A stretch of DNA of 64,000 bases, from assembly GCF_014534685.1 (NCBI RefSeq), contig NZ_JACVVX010000012.1:1-64000 (forward strand). The letters are read 5' to 3'. Below, piece by piece: positions 52,546-60,644 of this stretch. The stretch's first letter is position 1, and every line of letters starts with the position of its first letter. The DNA is from Oryzicola mucosus (GTDB lineage Bacteria; Pseudomonadota; Alphaproteobacteria; Rhizobiales; Rhizobiaceae). The notes under the pieces were generated by a model, which had not been told where the DNA came from, made no database searches, and saw nothing but the letters and a program-made list of their open reading frames with translations. A program made the position numbers and the translations under genes.

Positions 52546-53256
52546 TCAGATGGGTTCACTCTGGAATTTGCCTTGCCGCATGCGGCGGAGGACCACCGGC
52601 GCATCGGCCTCCAGCGGTCCGGCCACCAGCTTCGGCTCTAGTTCGTCCAGCACCACGCGGGTGACCATAGGCAGCTTCTTGAAGGCGCGCGCCTCATCGA
52701 ACGTCACCCATGCGGGGTTTTCGAGTTCCTCGTCCGGCACCTCGACTTGCTTGACGATCGCGTCCGCCTCAACCACGAAAAACCGCGCATCGAAGCGGCG
52801 CGGCTGGGTCGGCGGGGTGATGGCGCGGGTCAGGAGACGGAGACGGGAGAGAGCCGGCAGCACACCATGGCTGACAAAAGACGACCATGATGCGCCGGGC
52901 GGCTTGCGCCAGGCAGCCTGTTCGATCCCGATAAGATAGCCGGTTTCCTCATAGGTCTCTCGGATCGCCGCGAGTGCCAGTGCCCGTGCCCGAGCCGGTG
53001 AGGCGGAGGAACGCCGGCAGAGAAGCTCGACGACCGCCGGGTCGAGTTCATCCGCCACCGGCACGAACCGGTCCTGGTTCTCAATCCGGCCGCCGGGGAA
53101 AACCAGCGCCCCCGGCATGAAGACATGACCCATGGCCCTGCGGCCCATCAGCAGCCGCACGGCATCGACGTCGCGCCGGTAGACGATCAGCGTCGCCGCA
53201 TCGCGCGGCCGCAGCGCCTTTTTCTTCTTTTCCTGCGTTTCCGTCGTCTCACCCAA
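52546..53256 (-). CDS. Nudix hydrolase (NUDT7/NUDT19-like)
   Basis: A 236-residue Nudix protein. The phosphate-binding and metal-binding box starts FPGGRIENQD near residue 58 and continues, after an insert of about 30 residues, as AIRETYEETG near 100-109. This split box with an insertion is typical of the CoA-diphosphatase-like NUDT7/8/19 branch, fitting the CoA-rich setting, though ADP-ribose or other nucleotide substrates are possible. The start is the TTG at 53256 seven bases after a perfect AGGAGG; the ATG at 53418 lies far from any ribosome site. Confidence 0.75.
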   Translation of the reverse strand: MGETTETQEKKKKALRPRDAATLIVYRRDVDAVRLLMGRRAMGHVFMPGALVFPGGRIENQDRFVPVADELDPAVVELLCRRSSASPARARALALAAIRETYEETGYLIGIEQAAWRKPPGASWSSFVSHGVLPALSRLRLLTRAITPPTQPRRFDARFFVVEADAIVKQVEVPDEELENPAWVTFDEARAFKKLPMVTRVVLDELEPKLVAGPLEADAPVVLRRMRQGKFQSEPI

Positions 53257-53904
53257 TGGCCGTCCTCCTGCATGTTCCGCCACAGAATGGAAATTCGGTC
53301 GCCGATTGCAAACGTCCGGCCAGCGTGGTGGCGACAACAACATGTAGCTGTTGAATGATGGTTCAGGCCTGCCGTAGGACTTATGGTTGTGCCCCTCGCC
53401 GCCAAAGCGCACATCCATGTGGTTGATGAACGGGGTTTTGACGGAACGCCGTTTCTGCCGCTAGTAAAAAACATGGGAGGGAGCTGAGATCAGACGTTCG
53501 CAGATTGGAAATCGCGTTACCACCAAATGCGGTGCCGCCGTCAGCGCCATGGAATTGCCCGGTGCCCGTAGAGTTCGCCTGCCTTTTCCGCGGTGGCGGA
53601 CGGGCTTCAGTTTACCGTAGGACCCACGGCGGCTCCTATTTCACTCATCTCGGCAAGCGGTGTGACCTCGATGCGGATATCGGCTCGGTCTACTAGGCAC
53701 ATACCGACGGCTGTAAGATCCGTGAGGTTGTCTTCCCGTTTTATAGGCCGAACGGCATCGGATTGTCCGCCCGACGAGCAAACGCAGCAGGTGTCCGAGA
53801 CGTTGACCGCACGCCTAAGGGGCTTCAAGATCGAGACGCCCGACGCGTCGTGCAGCCGTTCCACGCCCACTATCCCAGCCTTCGCCTGACCTATTGAGGG
53901 ATCC
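53257..53904. other. 648-base region without a supported gene
   Basis: This gap between the divergent Nudix and CoA transferase genes contains only short frames. The longest, on the minus strand from about 53904 down to 53607, reads like protein (for example ADIRIEVTPLAEMSEIGAAV) and could be a decayed gene, but no start, ribosome site or family was recognised. The region should hold both divergent promoters. Confidence 0.4.
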
Positions 53905-54984
53905 ATGCTACCGCTTTCCGGAATGACCGTCCTCGACTTCTCCACCCTGCTTCCTGGCCCGCTAGCCAGTCTGTTCCTGGCGGAGGCGGGTGCCCGGGTG
54001 GTAAAGGTCGAACGGCCCGGAGAAGGCGACGTCATGCGGACGTTCGGTCCAGCGGAGTTCGACATGTTGAACGCCGGCAAGGATAGCGTCGCTATCGATC
54101 TCAAGGAGACCGGTGCTATCGAACGGCTGCGCCCGCTGATTGAGGGGGCCGACGTCCTGTTGGAGCAGTTCCGGCCCGGCACGATGGACCGGCTCGGGCT
54201 TGGTTACGAAGCAGTTCGCGCCATTCGGTCGGACATCATTTATTGCTCGCTGAATGGCTATGGGTCAAAAGGCGAATATGCTTCTGTGCCCGGCCACGAC
54301 CTCACCTACGCCGCTGAATCGGGCCTACTCGGACTGACGACGGGCAGCGATGGCGCACCGGTCGTGCCGTGGGCACTGGTCGCCGATGTTGGCGGTGGCA
54401 CATACCCGCTCCTGGTGAACCTTTTGATGGCACTGCTGCGTCGCAGCCGAACCGGCGAGGGCTGCCAGATCGAGGTTGCCATGTTCGACGGGCTTTATGC
54501 CTTCGCAGGATGGACGCTCGCCGCGAAGGCGGAGACTGGCAACTGGCCCGTGCCAAATGGCAATCCGGCCTCTGGCAGCTCGCCGCGCTACCACATCTAT
54601 GAAACGTCCGACCGGCGTCATCTGGCCGTCGCCTGCGTAGAGCAGAAGTTTTGGCACAATTTCTGCTTGTTGATCAGTCTGCCCGACGATCTCGCTGCCA
54701 GCGACGACCACGATGCCGTTGTCGCTGCGGTCGCCGAGCAAATCGCGCAACGGTCCTCCGCGGAGTGGACCGCCATCTTCAAGGGGCGGGAGGTCTGCTG
54801 CGCGGTGGTTCGTACTCCGGCCGAAGCTATGGAGGGCGCCTTGGTGCGCGACCGTGGCCTTGTGTCCCCGGAAGGAATACTGCCGTTGCCACTGTCGCCG
54901 GCGTTGCGGCGGGCGGATCGCCGGCCCGCCCCTGCGCTCGGCCAGTCCAACCCGCTGCTCGCCGCAGTCAAGCCCCGGATCTGA
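53905..54984 (+). CDS. class III (CaiB/BaiF) CoA transferase
   Basis: A 359-residue CoA transferase with MTVLDFSTLLPGPLASLFL, NAGKDSVAIDLK and QFRPGTMDRLGLG in order and the catalytic Asp195 in VAMFD intact, so it is probably active. Relatives include alpha-methylacyl-CoA racemase as well as transferases; racemase activity cannot be excluded. TGAGGGATCC precedes the ATG. It converges on the LysR gene with a 17-base overlap at the 3' ends. Confidence 0.87.
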   Translation: MLPLSGMTVLDFSTLLPGPLASLFLAEAGARVVKVERPGEGDVMRTFGPAEFDMLNAGKDSVAIDLKETGAIERLRPLIEGADVLLEQFRPGTMDRLGLGYEAVRAIRSDIIYCSLNGYGSKGEYASVPGHDLTYAAESGLLGLTTGSDGAPVVPWALVADVGGGTYPLLVNLLMALLRRSRTGEGCQIEVAMFDGLYAFAGWTLAAKAETGNWPVPNGNPASGSSPRYHIYETSDRRHLAVACVEQKFWHNFCLLISLPDDLAASDDHDAVVAAVAEQIAQRSSAEWTAIFKGREVCCAVVRTPAEAMEGALVRDRGLVSPEGILPLPLSPALRRADRRPAPALGQSNPLLAAVKPRI

Positions 54985-55861
54985 GCAGCGTGTCGAGCGT
55001 CTCGACGAGGCGATCTGTCAGCCCGCTTCCTTCCGTCTTCCAGACGAGCGCCAGCGACATGGAAAGAGATAGGCCTTGGACGGGCCGAATGACGACGCCA
55101 CGTGTCCAGCTGACCTCGTCGGCGGAAATCGCCAGCGCCAAACCCAGCCCGACGCCCACGAGGTTCATCGTCGTCGCCTCGCTTTGCGTCTCCTGCACCA
55201 TGCGTGGTTCCAGGCCGGCCTTGCGGCAGGCCGTCGTCACCGCTTCGTAGTAGACCGGATTGACCGAGCGCGATATCCCGACGAAATCCTCATCCCTCAG
55301 ATCGACCACCGAAATTTGCCGACGGCCGGTCAAGGGATGGCCCTCGCCGAGCGCCAGCCAGATGCGATGCACGCTCACCGCTCGACTGGACAGCCCGGCC
55401 GGTAGCTTCGCCGGCAAGTAGACGAAGCCGGCATCGAGTTCACCCCGAGCGATCGCCTCGATCTGCATCTGAGACGTCATCTGCAGCAGACGCAGCTCGA
55501 TCTCCGGCCAGGCGCGGCGAAAATCGCGGAACGTATCCGCGACTATGCTGGAGCGTCCCGCCGTCTCATGGAAACCGAGCCGGATAATGCCCGCCTTGCC
55601 GCTGGCGATCCGGGCTGCCCGCTCTCCGGCGAGCTGCACCTCACGAAGGATCCATCGGGCATCCGCCAGATAGGCTTCGCCGGCCGGCGTCAACCGGACG
55701 CGCTGCTTCGTCCGCGCGAACAGCAGCACGCCAAGTTCCCCCTCCAGCGCCGCGATCTGCCGCGATAGCGCCGGCTGCACGATGTTCAGCCTCTCCGAGG
55801 CCTTGCGGATGCTCTCGGATTCGGCGGCGGCCACAAAATATCGGAGGTGACGGAGTTCCAT
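54968..55861 (-). CDS. LysR-family transcriptional regulator
   Basis: A 297-residue LysR protein. The winged helix-turn-helix occupies residues 1-60 (AAAESESIRKASERLNIVQP and ALSRQIAALEGELG) followed by a linker helix and a periplasmic-binding-like effector domain. It is divergent from the fused UGSC gene, with only 100 bases between starts. A perfect T-N11-A dyad begins seven bases before its own start, so it likely controls both itself and the UGSC unit in response to a pathway metabolite. Confidence 0.92.
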   Translation of the reverse strand: MELRHLRYFVAAAESESIRKASERLNIVQPALSRQIAALEGELGVLLFARTKQRVRLTPAGEAYLADARWILREVQLAGERAARIASGKAGIIRLGFHETAGRSSIVADTFRDFRRAWPEIELRLLQMTSQMQIEAIARGELDAGFVYLPAKLPAGLSSRAVSVHRIWLALGEGHPLTGRRQISVVDLRDEDFVGISRSVNPVYYEAVTTACRKAGLEPRMVQETQSEATTMNLVGVGLGLALAISADEVSWTRGVVIRPVQGLSLSMSLALVWKTEGSGLTDRLVETLDTLLRSGA

Positions 55862-55867
55862 CCTGAC

Positions 55868-55888
55868 TTGATACCATTAAGGTATCAA
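55868..55888. promoter_or_regulatory. LysR-type operator: perfect dyad TTGATACC-ATTAA-GGTATCAA
   Basis: The 21-bp sequence has 8-bp perfect arms around a five-base centre, and contains a T-N11-A core (ATACC-N5-GGTAT) as expected for LysR recognition sites. It lies between the LysR start (55861) and the UGSC start (55962). A TTGACA at 55890-55895 abuts it and is a candidate -35 element for the UGSC promoter, although no good -10 was seen. Confidence 0.75.
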
Positions 55889-55961
55889 TTTGACAATAAA
55901 TGAACATTTGAGTTTTCACGCCAGTCGGCGACACTCGGCTTCTCTCAGGGAGGAGACACCG

Positions 55962-57710
55962 ATGAACGTGACTGTGAAAGAACCGGGCAACGCAACCGGC
56001 GCCGCCATTCTGGAAATCGTCAATCCGATCGCCCGCCAGAAAGTCGAGACTGCCCAGGCGGAACGCTTCCCGGCAGCGCCACGACTGGAAGACCTCGCCG
56101 GCAAAACCATCGGCCTCTTCTGGAACGGCAAGCAGCAGGGCAACCAGGCACTGGAGCGCACCAAAGCCAACCTGAAACGGCTCTATCCGGAGATTCGGTT
56201 CCGCGACTATCTGGGTGCCATGGGCGGCGTGCTCCGACGCGCTTCCGATGCGCAGCTCGATGCCATGGCCGGCGAATGCGACGCAGTGGTTGGCACGTCG
56301 GCTGACTGCGGCAGTTGCACCTCCTGGCTGATACACGACATGTGCGGCGTAGAGCAACGCGGCACGCCGGCAATCGCCTGGACTGCCAGCCAGTTCCACG
56401 AGGATGCCCACTGGAGCGCCAATGTATGGGGGGTGCCGGATCTGGTCATCGCGGAAGTTCCGGAATGCTTCACGAACAACAGTCCGGATCGCATCCACGC
56501 CATGGTCGATACCGCCATGGATGCCATCATTCGTGGTTTCACCCAGACGCCTCCGACTGCCACACTGGACTTCAAGCGCATCAGTCGCGAGAGCGTCGAA
56601 CTGCCGTCGCTAATCTATGCCGGACGCGACCTGATGGACGCCTTCGACACGATGAATGCCGCTTTCGTCAAGGCCGGCTGGAGCGACGGCTTCCCGCTGG
56701 TGCCGCCGGTGCGCTCGAAGGTGGATGCAATGATTGCGGCATCCGGCCTACCGGGCGACCATGCCCTTGGCTTCCTGGAACCCGGGTTCGGCGTGGCGAC
56801 CATCGAGAAGATCGCTGCCAACGCGGTAATGGCCGGCTGCACGCCGAAGATGATGCCGTTGCTAGTCACGATGGTCGAATGCTTCCTCGATTTCCGCGCA
56901 GGATGGCGTGGTGTCAACATGTCGACCGGCCCGCAGGCTCCCGTCATTCTCGTGTCCGGCCCGGTTGTGGAGGAACTCGGCTTGAACTACGGCATCGCGC
57001 CGATCGGCCCCGGCTCCCAGAACGCCGTCAATGTCGCTATCGGCCGGGCAGCTCGGCTCATCATGATGAATGTCGGCCTGTCCTATCCAGGCGTCAGCGA
57101 TATGGATACCCACGGAACGACCATGAAGTTTTCGTATTGCGTCGCGGAAAACGAAGCACGCAATCCCTGGGAACCCTATCGTGTCACTAAAGGCTACGGA
57201 CGCGAGGCTTCGACGGTCACGATCAACTCGCCCTTCTCGCAGACCTGCCTCTACGACTTCCAGAACCATGACGCCGAGATGCTTGCCGACGTCTTCTGCT
57301 CGGCCATGTCGTCGGCGGCTAATGCCATGGGAGCGGCGTGGCTCACCACCCACAAGGGAGTCGATGGCGTGCCGGCAGTCTGGCGCGGCGACCCGGATAA
57401 CTTGCTACTGCTCTGCCCGGACCACGCCACAGTCTTCGCGCGGGCAGGCTGGTCGCTGGCGAATCTGCGTGAACGACTTTATCGCGGCTCGCGGCTGACC
57501 TTCCGCCAAGCAATGCTCAACAAGACACCCGAACTCTTCAAGGTCGTCCATCCGCATCTACAGTGGATGTGGGAACATCCGGACACCGAGATTTCGCTCT
57601 ACGGTGCTCCGGAAAACTTCGATATCTTTGTTGTTGGTGGCGATGCGGGATGGAGCACTTGGCATGACGGCGGCACCTACTCGGTGACGCGAGCGATCCG
57701 CACGCCTTGA
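55962..57710 (+). CDS. fused UGSC-domain plus partner-domain protein
   Basis: A 582-residue cytoplasmic protein. Residues about 40-215 form a UGSC-like domain with the motif DCGSCTSW (Cys116, Cys119); residues about 245-582 form the domain encoded separately at 38986, sharing GWSDGFPLVPP and ATIEKIAANAVMAG. The two-domain architecture confirms that the split genes at 38505 and 38986 belong together. GGGAGGAGACACC precedes the ATG at 55962. It is followed by a 2-hydroxyacid dehydrogenase and a small CxxC protein, which are likely co-expressed. The function is unknown; the second domain has conserved His, Asp and Tyr residues but no motif recognised. Confidence 0.75.
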   Translation: MNVTVKEPGNATGAAILEIVNPIARQKVETAQAERFPAAPRLEDLAGKTIGLFWNGKQQGNQALERTKANLKRLYPEIRFRDYLGAMGGVLRRASDAQLDAMAGECDAVVGTSADCGSCTSWLIHDMCGVEQRGTPAIAWTASQFHEDAHWSANVWGVPDLVIAEVPECFTNNSPDRIHAMVDTAMDAIIRGFTQTPPTATLDFKRISRESVELPSLIYAGRDLMDAFDTMNAAFVKAGWSDGFPLVPPVRSKVDAMIAASGLPGDHALGFLEPGFGVATIEKIAANAVMAGCTPKMMPLLVTMVECFLDFRAGWRGVNMSTGPQAPVILVSGPVVEELGLNYGIAPIGPGSQNAVNVAIGRAARLIMMNVGLSYPGVSDMDTHGTTMKFSYCVAENEARNPWEPYRVTKGYGREASTVTINSPFSQTCLYDFQNHDAEMLADVFCSAMSSAANAMGAAWLTTHKGVDGVPAVWRGDPDNLLLLCPDHATVFARAGWSLANLRERLYRGSRLTFRQAMLNKTPELFKVVHPHLQWMWEHPDTEISLYGAPENFDIFVVGGDAGWSTWHDGGTYSVTRAIRTP

Positions 57711-57766
57711 CCGGCTAATCCACCAACACAGAGGCGGCAGCAGGGGATAATTCGGAGGGAGGAACC

Positions 57767-58684
57767 ATGGCAGTTCTCGCACACCATATCCCCGAGGCCT
57801 ACCTTGCTGCCATCCGGCGGGAAGGTAACGACCTGAACATCACGACGTCTTTTGAAGCCGGCGATCCGGATATTTGCTCTGCCCTGTTCTGGCTCGATGT
57901 GCCGGCCGGCTTGTCGGCCTTGCCGTCGCTCCGCCTCGTCCTGAGCCTGGGTGCCGGCGTGGAGCGCCTGACGAAGCCTGGCGTCATACCGGCCAAAGCC
58001 GCCATAGGACGCATCTCCAATGACATCCAAAGCGAAGGCATGGCTGACTACGTATTACTGCATGTGCTGAGACAGCACCGCCAGTTGGCCCGCCTCCAAG
58101 ACGAGCAGCGGAGGCGTGTTTGGGAATGGCGTCTTTGGCCCCGCGCTCGCGACGTGACTGTCGGCGTCATGGGCCTGGGGCGGCTTGGAAGCGAAGCCGC
58201 CCGCAAGCTTTCCGCAATGGGATTTTCCGTCCGGGGCTGGAGCCGCAGCCTGAAACGGATCGATGGCATAGAGACCTTCGCCGGAACGCCGGAGCTTCCC
58301 GCCTTCTTGTCCGCATGCCACCATCTCGTCTGTCTCCTGCCGCTGACGCATGAGACAGAAAACATTCTGGCAGCGCCTCTGTTCTCGCACCTGCCGCGCG
58401 GCGCCTTCCTCATCAATGCCGGGCGCGGCGCGCATCTGGACGAGGCCGCACTGCTTGCCGCGCTCGACAGCGGGCAACTTGCCGGCGCTACGCTTGATGT
58501 GCTGCGCCAGGAACCTCCGACCCCCGACCACCCCTTTTTCGAGCACCCCGGAATCCTGCTCACGCCGCATTCGGCCGTCTGCTCGACGCCGGAGCAGATC
58601 GCGCCGGACGTGGTTGAGAACCTTCGTCGCGCCGAGCGCGGCGAGCCGCCACTTTACGCCGCCGATCGCGCGACGGGATATTGA
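57767..58684 (+). CDS. D-2-hydroxyacid dehydrogenase (GhrA-like)
   Basis: A 305-residue NAD(P)-linked dehydrogenase similar to glyoxylate/hydroxypyruvate reductase A. The cofactor motif GLGRLG is at 136-141, Arg160 in WSR after beta strand 2 suggests NADP(H), and Arg220 (NAGRG), Glu249 (RQEPP) and His268 (TPHSA) form the active site. It probably reduces a 2-ketoacid. GGGAGGAACC precedes the start. Lies 56 bases after the fused UGSC gene, in the same probable transcription unit. Confidence 0.88.
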   Translation: MAVLAHHIPEAYLAAIRREGNDLNITTSFEAGDPDICSALFWLDVPAGLSALPSLRLVLSLGAGVERLTKPGVIPAKAAIGRISNDIQSEGMADYVLLHVLRQHRQLARLQDEQRRRVWEWRLWPRARDVTVGVMGLGRLGSEAARKLSAMGFSVRGWSRSLKRIDGIETFAGTPELPAFLSACHHLVCLLPLTHETENILAAPLFSHLPRGAFLINAGRGAHLDEAALLAALDSGQLAGATLDVLRQEPPTPDHPFFEHPGILLTPHSAVCSTPEQIAPDVVENLRRAERGEPPLYAADRATGY

Positions 58685-58754
58685 GACAAGCAGTTTCCCA
58701 GTCTGCATTTGGACCGACGCGAACGCTTTGCACCAACCACCAGGAGACCTTTGC

Positions 58755-58985
58755 ATGCCTCTTTCCCCAACCGATGTCGTCGCCCAGTTTCACCAGATGG
58801 TCGCGTCCGACGGGAGCAGCCTCAGTCTTGTCGCCGTCGAGAACGGATGCGCGCAGGTGCGCTATCAGACGTCCGGCGACGCACATTGCGAGACCTGCGT
58901 GCTGACACCAAGCGACCTTCGTGACATGCTGAGCGAGGCGTTCCAGCGGAACGATAGGGGCATCCGTGAAGTCGAGATGGTCTAA
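58755..58985 (+). CDS. small NifU-C-terminal-like CxxC protein
   Basis: A 76-residue protein with the layout of a NifU C-terminal domain: DGSSLSLVAVENGCAQVRYQ, then a CxxC pair (Cys45, Cys48 in HCETCVLTP), and a helix ending GIREVEMV. NifU-type domains carry a Fe-S cluster or a redox-active Cys pair. AGGAGA is five bases before the ATG. It overlaps no other gene and follows the 2-hydroxyacid dehydrogenase by 70 bases, so it may supply or repair a Cys-based cofactor in the UGSC protein. Whether it binds a cluster cannot be told. Confidence 0.65.
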   Translation: MPLSPTDVVAQFHQMVASDGSSLSLVAVENGCAQVRYQTSGDAHCETCVLTPSDLRDMLSEAFQRNDRGIREVEMV

Positions 58986-58992
58986 GACAGCA

Positions 58993-59784
58993 TTAGATTC
59001 GCGCACTTGCCGATGCGAGAATCCGACGGGCGCGGATTCGCACCGGTTCATCGACCATGGCACCGTCGATCGCCGCCGCACCCTCGCCGGAGGCGAGGAC
59101 GCGTTCAGCCCAGGCGAGCTCCCGTTCATCCGGATAATAGGCATCTTGGACTGCAACAACCTGCCTGGGATGAATGCAAAGCTTGCCCCCGAAGCCCAGA
59201 TTGCGGCCATGGCGAGCATCATCCATGACCAGTTCCGCATCCTCTATCGCTGTCGTGACGCCGTCGACCGGGGCTGGCAGGCCGGCCAGCCGCGAGGCGA
59301 GCACCAGTTCGCTGCGGGCAAACAGCAGGGCGTCGCGATCGTGCGAACAGCTCAGATCGGCGCAATAATCGATTGAGCCAAAAGCAAGCCGGGCAACTGC
59401 TGGATGGGCCGCGATACCACGCGCCTCGGACAATCCGCGTGCCGTCTCTACCAGCGCGATGACGGGCAAGCGGATGGTTTCGAGGCAACCGTCCATCTCG
59501 GTCTTGGGTAGCATGACCATTGCAACGTTCAGCGCCGCTGCCGCAGCTAGATCCGCTGCATGCCAAGGGGTTCCGGCGCCGTTTATCCTTAGGATGACCG
59601 GCAGACTGGTGAAATCGGTGGTGAGGCTCGCCCGCGCGCGATCCTTGTCGGCCGGTGCGACAGCGTCCTCCAGGTCGATGATGACCACGTCCGCGCCGGA
59701 AGCGGCCGCCTTTGCGAAGCGCTCAGGCCTGTCGCCAGGAACGAAAAGCGCGGTAACAAAATCGCGCCCGATAGTCACGACCAT
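58993..59784 (-). CDS. CitE-like lyase (HpcH/HpaI aldolase family), probable citramalyl-CoA lyase
   Basis: A 263-residue TIM-barrel lyase. The opening FVTALFVPGDRPERFAKA, ADVVIIDLEDAV, Arg66 in RINGAGTPWH, Glu113 in VETARG and Asp139 in FGSIDY match the substrate and Mg2+ residues of malyl-CoA and citramalyl-CoA lyases. It would split (S)-citramalyl-CoA to acetyl-CoA and pyruvate, the last step of itaconate use. Its start overlaps the hydratase gene by ten bases. Its converging neighbour on the other strand is the NifU-like gene. Confidence 0.85.
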   Translation of the reverse strand: MVVTIGRDFVTALFVPGDRPERFAKAAASGADVVIIDLEDAVAPADKDRARASLTTDFTSLPVILRINGAGTPWHAADLAAAAALNVAMVMLPKTEMDGCLETIRLPVIALVETARGLSEARGIAAHPAVARLAFGSIDYCADLSCSHDRDALLFARSELVLASRLAGLPAPVDGVTTAIEDAELVMDDARHGRNLGFGGKLCIHPRQVVAVQDAYYPDERELAWAERVLASGEGAAAIDGAMVDEPVRIRARRILASASARI

Positions 59785-60644
59785 TCAGCCTCCGCCGCCA
59801 TGGCGACCGGTCCATTTTCTGCTGCCGTCCAAAGGGTCATTTTCCCGCCGCCGTTCTCATCCTTCGCATGAAGGCCGAACGGTGCGCCGTCGTAAATCGG
59901 CGACTGGCTGCGGAAGGAATAACGCGACGGAGGGCGGCCGTGGATTTCGGTTGCAAACATCATCAGCAGCGTTGCCTGAAGTGGGCCGTGGACAACGAGG
60001 CCGGGATAGAATTCAACATCGGTGGCATAAGCCCTGTCGTAGTGGATACGGTGTCCGTTGAAGGTCAATGCCGAATAGCGGAACAGAAGCGTGGGGGTTG
60101 GATCGACCCGGTTCCGCCATCTGCCCTGAGCGGCGGGTGACGGCGGTTTGGCCGGAGCCGGCGCAGTCTCGGCGCTGCGATACACGATATCCTGGCGTTC
60201 AGTCAGGACAGGCCGGCCAGCGACATCGAACGCATGTTCGACGGAAACGAAGCAGAGGGTGCCACTGCGCCCCCGCTTGATCGCCACGTCGCAGATGCGG
60301 GAAACGCGACTGACGGTTTCGCCGACATGGAGTTCTCCCGCGAACGACAGGCTGCCGCCCGCCCACATGCGCCGGGGGAGCGGAACAGGCGGCAAGAACC
60401 CCCCGCGCGCGGGGTGGCCGTCCTCGCCGAGAGAGGCTGTCGGCGCCACAGGAAGCGCCAGGCAGAAGTGGATCAGTCGCGGTGCAACGTCGCCTTCAGT
60501 CAGAGTTTCCCGGCGGTCGAAGGTGGCTGCGAATTTGCGAGCGAGATCGGCGGACAGAACGTCGGTCGCGCGCTCTTCGCGCCCGATCCAGCTTTTGAGG
60601 TGGTCTTCGTCGAGCACCTCCGCGTCGTGCGCAGATCCGCCCAT
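59775..60644 (-). CDS. FAS1/MaoC-like hydratase, probable itaconyl-CoA or mesaconyl-C4-CoA hydratase
   Basis: A 289-residue two-hotdog protein. The N-terminal half resembles an FAS1-like dehydratase domain and the C-terminal half carries RYSALTFNGHRIHYDRAY and VVHGPLQATLLM, which are family hallmarks of mesaconyl-C4-CoA and itaconyl-CoA hydratases. It would hydrate itaconyl-CoA to (S)-citramalyl-CoA. The position directly upstream of the CitE-like gene supports this. Overlaps the dehydrogenase stop by one base (TGATG). Confidence 0.82.
   Translation of the reverse strand: MGGSAHDAEVLDEDHLKSWIGREERATDVLSADLARKFAATFDRRETLTEGDVAPRLIHFCLALPVAPTASLGEDGHPARGGFLPPVPLPRRMWAGGSLSFAGELHVGETVSRVSRICDVAIKRGRSGTLCFVSVEHAFDVAGRPVLTERQDIVYRSAETAPAPAKPPSPAAQGRWRNRVDPTPTLLFRYSALTFNGHRIHYDRAYATDVEFYPGLVVHGPLQATLLMMFATEIHGRPPSRYSFRSQSPIYDGAPFGLHAKDENGGGKMTLWTAAENGPVAMAAEAEWS

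Noticed and set aside
53607-54182. 191-codon minus-strand frame
   Set aside because: Its first half is the antisense of the CoA transferase at 53905, and the rest has no start signal or recognised family.
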